A stretch of DNA of 64,000 nt from assembly GCA_903896545.1 (NCBI GenBank), contig CAITYF010000202.1:22891-86890 (forward strand). The letters run 5' to 3'. Positions 8,761 through 15,102 of this stretch are shown here, piece after piece (position 1 is the stretch's first letter; each line of letters starts with the position of its first letter). The position numbers were made by a program, and so were the translations under genes. The DNA comes from an uncultured Myxococcales bacterium (GTDB lineage Bacteria; Myxococcota_A; UBA9042). The notes below the pieces were generated by a model. The model saw only the letters and a program-made list of their open reading frames with translations. It made no database searches and was not told the DNA's origin.

Positions 8761-8774
8761 TTGATCCAGATCAA
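8761..8774. promoter_or_regulatory. FNR/CRP-type binding box
   Basis: TTGATCCAGATCAA is an exact match to the FNR-family consensus TTGAT-N4-ATCAA. It lies about 88 bp upstream of the predicted start of the plus-strand operon, between enhancer site 3 and the sigma-54 promoter. It could add oxygen or redox control. No FNR-family regulator gene is in the window apart from the cNMP-domain fusion at 13.6 kb, which lacks a DNA-binding domain. Confidence 0.55.
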
Positions 8775-8829
8775 GTGGCATTCTCGCGCTTCGCCGATAA
8801 ACGTGATCGGTGGCGGCAATTTTCCGACT

Positions 8830-8846
8830 TGGCAGGGTTCTTGCAA
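8830..8846 (+). promoter_or_regulatory. sigma-54 promoter of the quinol-oxidoreductase operon
   Basis: TTGGCAGGGTTCTTGCA carries the GG-N10-GC core of a -24/-12 promoter. The predicted start near 8856 leaves a leader of about 43 nt before the ATG at 8899. Confidence 0.8.
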
Positions 8847-8898
8847 ACGTTCCTAACCGGGTGCGCTAAGTGCAGCCCACATGAGAGAGGAGCTCTAG

Positions 8899-9531
8899 AT
8901 GTTTTCACGCGATACCCTTCACCTCTGGATTCTGGCGGGTGCGTTGGCTCTGGTTGGCGTCGGATTTTTTACCGTACGCAGCCTGACCGTGCCACCGTCC
9001 TTCGGCCAGTTTGGCCACTACCGCGGCGCTGCGCTGCAGATTGCCACTGACAAGGAGCGCAAGCTCACGACGCGTGGCGACTGCGGCGAATGCCATGCAA
9101 CCTTGAAACACGAGATGGGCAAGAGCCACGAGCGGGTGCACTGCATTGAGTGCCACGGGGAGGGTAAGGCGCACATGACGGCGTGCAAGACGGCCAAAGC
9201 GTCTGCCAAGGCGGGCGACGCCTTGACGTGCGACAAGTCGAACTTGATGCCTACGAATATCAAGGACATTTGCTTGCACTGTCACCAGGAAATGGTCGGC
9301 CGCGCGAAGAAGCATCCGCAGATCGTGTTCACCGAACATATGAAGGACATGGATCCCAAGGATCCCAAGAGTCCGTTGGTCTGCATGGAATGCCACTCGC
9401 CGCACAATCCGGCCGAGGAACTGAGCGACGACAAGGAAGAGGACAAGGATGAAGAGGCCAAGCCGGCTGAAGCAGCGACACCGACCGCTGCCCCGGCTGC
9501 CCCGACGCCCGCTGCTGGAGGTGCCCAATGA
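8899..9531 (+). CDS. membrane-anchored tetraheme cytochrome c
   Basis: A 210-residue protein with one N-terminal transmembrane segment (about 9-30) and four CxxCH motifs beginning at residues 62, 82, 125 and 162. The tail after the last heme is first highly acidic (DDKEEDKDEE) and then Ala/Pro/Thr-rich, which looks like a flexible tether. AGGAG precedes the ATG. First gene of a cytochrome/FeS/NrfD operon, the same set as Geobacter Cbc4-type (CbcSTU) complexes. Its likely role is to accept electrons from the membrane quinol oxidoreductase and pass them to soluble or outer-membrane cytochromes. It overlaps the FeS gene by 4 bp. Confidence 0.9.
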   Translation: MFSRDTLHLWILAGALALVGVGFFTVRSLTVPPSFGQFGHYRGAALQIATDKERKLTTRGDCGECHATLKHEMGKSHERVHCIECHGEGKAHMTACKTAKASAKAGDALTCDKSNLMPTNIKDICLHCHQEMVGRAKKHPQIVFTEHMKDMDPKDPKSPLVCMECHSPHNPAEELSDDKEEDKDEEAKPAEAATPTAAPAAPTPAAGGAQ

Positions 9532-10382
9532 GCTGCTGCGATAAGAAAGGTGCAAAGGACACCTGCTGCGAAACCAAACACGAGCCCACCGGGGTGATGG
9601 ATGCGAGCGAATCCCGCCGCGAGTTCATCTGGGACGCGGTGAAGAACTTCACGTTCGGTGCGCTGACGCTCACCGCCATTCCGATCTTCATCGAGAAGGC
9701 GGACGCTGAAGAAGTGCACACCGACAAAGACGGCAAGGAGAAGACGGGGCACACCGTGCTCTTTGGCTACCTGGTCGACACGACAAAGTGCATCGGCTGC
9801 GGCGGTTGCATGTTGGCGTGCAAAAAGGAAAACGACGTCCCCGACGGCGAATTCCGCACCTGGGTCGAGCGCTACGTCTATTACAAGGACGGCTCGGTGC
9901 GCGTCGACGTGAATTTGAAGGGCTCTTTCGCCTTCACGGAACTGCCGCCGATCGACAAGGAGACGGTGGAGAAATCGTTTTTCGTGCCCAAGCTGTGCAA
10001 CCACTGCACGGATACGCCGTGCATCCAGGTGTGCCCGGTCGGCGCGTCGTTCAAGACAAAAGAAGGCGTGGTCCTCGTCGACTACGAACAGTGCATTGGC
10101 TGCGCGTACTGCGTGCAGGCTTGCCCGTTCGGCACGCGCTTCATCAACACCAAGACGCAGACCGCCGACAAGTGCACGTGGTGCTACCACCGCATTCAGC
10201 ACGGCGAGAAACCGGCTTGCGTCGACGTGTGCCCGACCGGCACGCGCACCTTTGGCGACATCAACGACCCCGAGAGCGAAATCTCCAAGACGTTGGCTGA
10301 AAACCGCATTGACGTGCTGAAGTCCTACCTCGGCACGCGTCCCAAGACCCGCTACATCGGCCTGACCGCGGAGGTGGTGTGA
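9528..10382 (+). CDS. Tat-type four-cluster ferredoxin subunit (NrfC/DmsB-like)
   Basis: A 284-residue protein with four Cys clusters typical of the 4x[4Fe-4S] subunit of NrfCD, PsrB or Cbc complexes: CIGCGGCMLAC, CNHCTDTPCIQVCP, CIGCAYCVQACP and CTWC...CVDVCP. A twin-arginine motif SRREFI at about residue 29 precedes a hydrophobic stretch, so it is probably exported folded and faces the periplasm. An odd feature is two CC pairs in the first 15 residues, before the Tat motif. It would carry electrons between the NrfD-like subunit and the tetraheme cytochrome. It overlaps both neighbours. Confidence 0.92.
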   Translation: MSCCDKKGAKDTCCETKHEPTGVMDASESRREFIWDAVKNFTFGALTLTAIPIFIEKADAEEVHTDKDGKEKTGHTVLFGYLVDTTKCIGCGGCMLACKKENDVPDGEFRTWVERYVYYKDGSVRVDVNLKGSFAFTELPPIDKETVEKSFFVPKLCNHCTDTPCIQVCPVGASFKTKEGVVLVDYEQCIGCAYCVQACPFGTRFINTKTQTADKCTWCYHRIQHGEKPACVDVCPTGTRTFGDINDPESEISKTLAENRIDVLKSYLGTRPKTRYIGLTAEVV

Positions 10383-11545
10383 TGATGCCCCATGCTGCTG
10401 AATTTATTTTCCCCAATGACATGAACGGCGTTGCCTGGACTGTCATGATTGTCCTCTACCCTTACATCACGGGCCTCGTCGCCGGCGCGTTCGTCGTCGC
10501 GGCGCTCTATCACGTGTTCAACTTCAAGGTGTTCGCGCCCGTCGCCCGCTTCGCGCTGGCTGCGTCGTTCTCCTTCGCCGCGTTTGCGACTCTGCCGTTG
10601 CTCCTGCACCTGCATCAGCCGCAACGCGCGTTCTTCATCATGTTCATGCCGAATTTCACCTCGGCGATGGCAGGCTTCGGCTTCATCTACAGCTTCTACT
10701 TAACGTTGTTGGCGGTTGAAATCCTGCTCGTCTTCCGCAGTGACATCGTCGCGATGGCCAATGAGAAGGGCGTGAAGAGCTTGCTCTACAAAGCGCTGTC
10801 GCTCGGCGTGCTGCGTGAGACCGCGAAGTCGAAGGAAATCGACCAAAAGTGGATTCACGTCCTCTCCATCGTCGGTATCCCCGGTGCCTGCGTGCTTCAC
10901 GGCTACGTCGGTTTCATCTTCGGCGGCATCAAGGCGAACCCCTGGTGGTCGACGGCGCTGATGCCGGTCATCTTCCTGAGCTCGGCGATCGTGTCGGGCG
11001 TGGCGATGCTGATCCTGCTCTACGTCATCATCTCCAAGATGCGCCGCGTGAGCGTGGATGACGAGTGCCTGCGCGTGATGATGAAGCTCCTGTGGCTCTT
11101 CCTCATCCTCGCGGTGACGTTGGAATCGCTGGAAACGCTGAACATGGCGTACGAAGCCGGCGAGGAGTGGCACATGATCCATCGCCTCATCACGGAGAAG
11201 TTGCGCTTCAGCTTCATCTACGTGCAGTTGCTGATCGGCTCGGCGATTCCGTTCGTCCTGCTGCTCATCGGCTGGATGAAGAAGATCGGCCCGCGCACCC
11301 GCGTGACACTCGGCACGATCTCGTCGCTGCTGGTGCTCATTCAGGTGTTGTCGATGCGCTTCAACGTGGTCATCGGCGGTCAGATGCTCAGCAAAAGCTT
11401 CCGCGGCTTTGTGGACTACATCCCGGAGTGGCACGGTCGTGAAGGCATCTTCGTGGCGATTGGCGTATTCACGCTGCCGTTCATCTTGCTGACGGCCGTG
11501 TCGCAGATCCTCCCGGTGTGGAAGGTCGACGCGCACGATCACTAG
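10382..11545 (+). CDS. NrfD/PsrC-like quinol-oxidising membrane subunit
   Basis: A 387-residue polytopic membrane protein with about eight or more hydrophobic helices and the layout of NrfD/PsrC-type subunits, which bind and oxidise menaquinol. The ATG at 10382 shares its A with the TGA of the FeS gene and sits 7 nt after GGAGG. A GTG at 10379 and an ATG at 10385 are alternatives. Third and last gene of the operon; a strong hairpin with T-run follows. NrfD-type subunits have no heme, so electrons would leave through the FeS protein. Confidence 0.9.
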   Translation: MMPHAAEFIFPNDMNGVAWTVMIVLYPYITGLVAGAFVVAALYHVFNFKVFAPVARFALAASFSFAAFATLPLLLHLHQPQRAFFIMFMPNFTSAMAGFGFIYSFYLTLLAVEILLVFRSDIVAMANEKGVKSLLYKALSLGVLRETAKSKEIDQKWIHVLSIVGIPGACVLHGYVGFIFGGIKANPWWSTALMPVIFLSSAIVSGVAMLILLYVIISKMRRVSVDDECLRVMMKLLWLFLILAVTLESLETLNMAYEAGEEWHMIHRLITEKLRFSFIYVQLLIGSAIPFVLLLIGWMKKIGPRTRVTLGTISSLLVLIQVLSMRFNVVIGGQMLSKSFRGFVDYIPEWHGREGIFVAIGVFTLPFILLTAVSQILPVWKVDAHDH

Positions 11546-11567
11546 ACCTCTCGCGTGATTCAGAGCC

Positions 11568-11613
11568 GCAACGCCGGGCTGAGATCCCTCTCTCGCCCGG
11601 CGTTGCGCGTTTT
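11568..11613 (+). terminator. intrinsic terminator after the quinol-oxidoreductase operon
   Basis: A perfect 12-bp stem (GCAACGCCGGGC at 11568-11579, its complement at 11595-11606) with a 15-nt loop, followed by GCG and TTTT. It starts 23 bp after the NrfD-like gene. The rest of the gap to 11826 shows no convincing gene. Confidence 0.85.
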
Positions 11614-11826
11614 GGCCCGTCCGATCTCGCCGACTTTCCTCCCGACCTTCTGGGCGAATCCGTCCGCAAGCGGCCGGACCGCGCTCTACCCTCCGCGGAC
11701 CGGCTACGCCGTCGCTCCGGGCGGAGACCCGCTGCGCGCGCCTCCGCCGCAAGCGGTTGCGATCGCTTTCGCGGCGGTGCGCGCCATGTCTTGGTCATTT
11801 CCCAAATGGTCTTGAAACTGCGGAGC

Positions 11827-12513
11827 CTACGGCTCGAACCGGTAGCCAATTCCGCGCGCCGTCACGATGTAGCGCGGGTGCGACGGCTCGCGTTCGATGC
11901 GTGCCCGGAGACCGGCGATCAACCCATCCAGCTCGGCATGCGTCGGCGCGGGCTCGCGGCCCCAGATCTCTTCCAGAATGTTGTCCCGCGTCAGCACGCG
12001 CGCGGGATTGCGCACAAAATACTGCACGAGCGCCACTTGCTTGTCCGTCAGTGAGTGGAGCTGCCCAGCCGGATCACGCAGCGTCTTGCGTTCCAGCACC
12101 ATCACCGCCTGACCGATGTGCACTTCCGTCTCCGGCAGATGCTCCAGCGTGCCCGACGAGCGCCGCAGATGGGCCCGGACGCGCGCGATCAGCTCGTCCA
12201 TGTCAAACGGCTTGGCCAGATAGTCATCCGCACCGCGATCCAGCGCGTGCACGCGGGTGTCCAGATCGTCGTTCGCCGTCAGCATGATGATCGGCGTTTC
12301 CAGACCCAGCTTGCGAATACGACCGGCGACTTCGATGCCGCTGATGCCGGACAAGCCGATATCCAGCAGCGCAAGATCGAACTTCAGCGTTTCCAGCGCG
12401 GTGAGCGCGGACTCGCCGGTGGTGTGCCAGTGGACCTCAAAGCCCTCCTGGCCCAAGTTCACACGCAGCATCGTGCCAACGAGCGGATTGTCTTCAACGA
12501 GCAGCAGACGCAT
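11827..12513 (-). CDS. OmpR/PhoB-type response regulator
   Basis: A 228-residue two-domain regulator. The receiver has an acidic pocket (E7, D8), phosphoacceptor Asp51 in LLDIGLSG and the YLAKPF lysine motif. The C-terminal half is a winged-helix Trans_reg_C domain with the family motifs LTDKQVALVQYFVRNPARVLTRDNILEEIWG and GYRFEP. GGAAG precedes the ATG. No histidine kinase gene is adjacent, so it is an orphan here. The lipoprotein gene 170 bp upstream on the same strand could be cotranscribed. Targets unknown. Confidence 0.93.
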   Translation of the reverse strand: MRLLLVEDNPLVGTMLRVNLGQEGFEVHWHTTGESALTALETLKFDLALLDIGLSGISGIEVAGRIRKLGLETPIIMLTANDDLDTRVHALDRGADDYLAKPFDMDELIARVRAHLRRSSGTLEHLPETEVHIGQAVMVLERKTLRDPAGQLHSLTDKQVALVQYFVRNPARVLTRDNILEEIWGREPAPTHAELDGLIAGLRARIEREPSHPRYIVTARGIGYRFEP

Positions 12514-12683
12514 GCGGTCTTCCGTTTGGCAGGCATGCGCCGTCGCCACAGCGCACTGATGAGAACTTTCCGCTTCATGGCAACCCCAGACCGCGGCTGC
12601 GGACTGGCGCGGGGGCGCAGGGGGCTTCGCGCACCCATGCTTCGTTAACCAGGGGGTAGCCAGACTGAGGCTGGGAGCGGGAA

Positions 12684-13403
12684 CTACTTGATCGCGGACG
12701 CGGCTTTGAGGAACGCCGGTTCCCACTTCGCGACGGTCTTGCCCGGACCCGTGAACTTCAAGTACCACGCTTTGCCCGGCGTCGTGACTTCCACGACGAT
12801 GAGGCGCCAGCCCGGCTTGACGGGGCCAGGTGCGGCGCCCATGCCGGCCGACTTCAAGCCGCCCTCGATCTCGATGACCTTGGACGGGAAGGCGGTGCCC
12901 TTCAGATCGCGAATCTTGGCGACGTCCTTGCAAGGCTTGTTGCCGACGAGTTCGAACTGGCCGCACCAGCGTTCGACGTTCGCGTCCAGCGGGATGTTCG
13001 CGGCGAGCGAAGAAATCGTGATTTCGCCGTCGTCCGTGTCGCCGTCAACCTTCGGCGCACCAAAGACTTTCCACAGCATGGTGCGGGTCGGCTTGACTTG
13101 CCACTCGGTCGGCGCTTCGAACGCGATGCCTTCCGCGGTGGTCGGCGTGCCAGGAACCGGCGCGGGCGCGACGTTGCCGATCGGCGGGTGACCCGCAGGA
13201 ACGGACGGGGCAGCTGCGGCTTCTGCGGCGGCGCCGTCCATCGGCGGGTGGCCAGAAGGCAGCTCGCCCGGCGCGGCGGCAGGCTTTTCGGCGGTCACGG
13301 TCGGAACCGCAACGGGGGCAGGCGTCGACTCTTTCTTGCAGCCAGCCGTCAAGGCGAGCGCAGTGATCGCCGTTAGGGCCGAAAAAATGCCAAACTTCTT
13401 CAT
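12684..13403 (-). CDS. lipoprotein of unknown function
   Basis: A 239-residue lipoprotein: MKKFG start, hydrophobic core, lipobox LTAGC. An Ala/Pro-rich linker of about 80 residues follows, containing two near-copies of the motif GHPPxxG (SGHPPMDG, AGHPPIGN). The rest is a globular domain beginning near FEAPTEWQVKPTRTMLWKVFG that I do not recognise. The ATG at 13403 has GGAGAG just upstream, favouring it over longer in-frame starts. Likely anchored in a membrane facing the periplasm. Gene order suggests possible cotranscription with the OmpR-type regulator, but nothing more specific. Confidence 0.75.
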   Translation of the reverse strand: MKKFGIFSALTAITALALTAGCKKESTPAPVAVPTVTAEKPAAAPGELPSGHPPMDGAAAEAAAAPSVPAGHPPIGNVAPAPVPGTPTTAEGIAFEAPTEWQVKPTRTMLWKVFGAPKVDGDTDDGEITISSLAANIPLDANVERWCGQFELVGNKPCKDVAKIRDLKGTAFPSKVIEIEGGLKSAGMGAAPGPVKPGWRLIVVEVTTPGKAWYLKFTGPGKTVAKWEPAFLKAASAIK

Positions 13404-13609
13404 CGGTTCTCTCCAAATTAGGGCACAAACCAGCGTGTGCGCGCTGCCGGTATTCCGGCGCAATCGCTGGGTCATTTACGCTTCACGAGCGCGAACTGCA
13501 AGCCCATCTTGCGTATTCGCCACCGAATCTGCGGGATCGCGCAGCAAACTTGGCGGTCACGCCCGCTTGCGACTAAGCTTTGGCTTGGTCTGTGGGGGGC
13601 CTTCTGACG

Positions 13610-14803
13610 ATGCGACACGCAAATTCTGGGCTCGCCTTGGCCAGCGACGCGACGGCAGAGGACGTCGTCGGATTCCTGCGCCAGTTGCCGTTCCTGAAGT
13701 CACTACACGACGCTGAAGTTCTGCTGCTCGCCCGCGCTGCCGAACAGTTGTCCTACGTCAGCCGCCAAGTGGTCTTGCAGGAAGGGCAGGCGTCCGACGC
13801 GATCTACCTCGTCTTCCGCGGAAGCGTGGAAGTGGTCAAGCATGCCCGCAGCGATCCCCGCTACGCGGACGATCTGGCGGACGGACTGGCGATTCATCAG
13901 ATCGAGCGCGGATCGGTCTTTGGCGAAATGTCGTTCATCGACGGCGACCTGACGTCGGCGACGATCCGTGCAGCGGCGGACTGCGAGCTCCTGCGTCTGT
14001 CGCACGCGACGCTCGCGCGACTCGCCGAAGAATCGGGCGTGCCGATCCTCGACCGCCTGAACGGAGCCGTCGCCCAAGCGGTGATCCGCCGTCTTCGCCT
14101 GATCTCCGACCAGCACGTGCGCGCGCTGCAGCGTGAACTCAACGAGATTCGCCTGCGCCACGCGTTTGAGCGGTTCTTCATGGCGACGATGGTGCTCTTT
14201 GGCATCGCCAGCCTCGTGCAAAAGCTGATTCAGGAAGGAACCTCTCCGTGGCCGCACATGGCCTATTCCTGGGGATTCCTTCTGCTGTCCGTCGCGCCGA
14301 TGGCGTGGTTCGCGCTGCGGCAGAAGCGGCCTTGGGCCGATTTTGGCATGACGCTTCTGGGGTGGCGCAAGGCGGTCGTCGAAGGTCTGGCGATTGCGTC
14401 CGTGCTCACGGCCCTTTCGCTCGTTGTGGCGCGCGTGTGGCTGCGCGAGCCGGGTGAGCCGCTTGTGACGTGGGGCTCGGTGAGTCACTACAACACGGCG
14501 CAGTTCGCTGTTTTCGTCCTCGGTTACCCGGTGCACTGCTTCTTGCAGGAGTTCATCGGTCGCGGCGTCATTCAGACTTCGCTCAGCCACCTGCTGCCGC
14601 GCGCGCGCAAGTCCTTGCCGTTGCTGCTGACATCGGCGCTTTTTGGCATCTACCACCTGTACGTTTCCGTTTCCTTTGCGATTCTGACGGTCGTCGTGAG
14701 CATTCTCTTTGGCTGGCTCTACAATCGGCACAAGACGCTCGTGGGCGTCACGGTGCTGCACGCTTCGATTGGGCTGGCGAGTGTGGCGTTGGGGTTCAAC
14801 TAA
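13610..14803 (+). CDS. cNMP-binding domain fused to CPBP intramembrane protease
   Basis: A 397-residue protein. The first half is a cyclic-nucleotide-binding-like beta barrel (from about LPFLKSLHDAEVLLL to DRLNGAVAQAVIRRL) with the RGSVFGEMSF signature. The second half has about seven hydrophobic helices and matches the CPBP (CAAX protease and bacteriocin-processing) family: QEFIGR, FGIYHLY (FxxxH) and LHASIG. The family's first motif is normally EExxxR; here the first Glu is Gln, so catalysis may be weakened or altered. The ATG at 13610 follows a G-rich sequence; an in-frame TTG at 13580 is an alternative. The fusion suggests a membrane protease or membrane sensor gated by a nucleotide signal (inference). 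Confidence 0.82.
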   Translation: MRHANSGLALASDATAEDVVGFLRQLPFLKSLHDAEVLLLARAAEQLSYVSRQVVLQEGQASDAIYLVFRGSVEVVKHARSDPRYADDLADGLAIHQIERGSVFGEMSFIDGDLTSATIRAAADCELLRLSHATLARLAEESGVPILDRLNGAVAQAVIRRLRLISDQHVRALQRELNEIRLRHAFERFFMATMVLFGIASLVQKLIQEGTSPWPHMAYSWGFLLLSVAPMAWFALRQKRPWADFGMTLLGWRKAVVEGLAIASVLTALSLVVARVWLREPGEPLVTWGSVSHYNTAQFAVFVLGYPVHCFLQEFIGRGVIQTSLSHLLPRARKSLPLLLTSALFGIYHLYVSVSFAILTVVVSILFGWLYNRHKTLVGVTVLHASIGLASVALGFN

Positions 14804-14857
14804 GCATGCTGAAGTGAGTCCGACCCCAAGGAGCGACGGGTAGACCGGTTTCCAAAA

Positions 14858-14918
14858 CAGGACGCTGATCGGCGAATCCACTTGCGTCGACGGGAAGTAG
14901 CTCATCGTCGTGCCAAAT
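14858..14918 (-). pseudogene. 61-bp remnant of a lipoprotein gene 3' region
   Basis: These 61 bp match 19287-19347, inside the lipoprotein gene at 19110-20303, at 60 of 61 positions. On the minus strand both encode FGTTMxYFPSTQVDSPISVL, so the fragment is a decayed piece of a paralogue or a copied segment. No intact gene surrounds it. The wider gap 14804-15102 shows no other convincing feature. Confidence 0.75.
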
Positions 14919-15102
14919 GCCAAGTCCACGCATGTGGGCCAACGCGGTGTCGCGTCGTAGACAGTCGAGTCGACCGCGTCGTTTGCCGCTCTCCGGCCAA
15001 AGCTGTTCGAAATGACGGGAAAGCGGTTCGTTGGCCGCGGCATTTGACCACGCGGCCGCAAGTCCGCACAATCGGACCGACGCGCCGTCAATGGAACACG
15101 AC

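Larger units (their letters stand above)
8355..8898. promoter_or_regulatory. divergent regulatory region between the two cytochrome operons
   Basis: This 544-bp gap separates the 36-heme operon (minus) from the quinol-oxidoreductase operon (plus). It holds one sigma-54 promoter per direction, three copies of TGCCGA-N4-TCGGCA, an FNR-type box and an A-rich patch at 8684-8700 that could help DNA bending. From the expected transcription starts (about 8397 minus and 8856 plus) both leaders would be about 43 nt. No coding sequence is convincing in the gap. Individual sites are listed separately. Confidence 0.8.
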
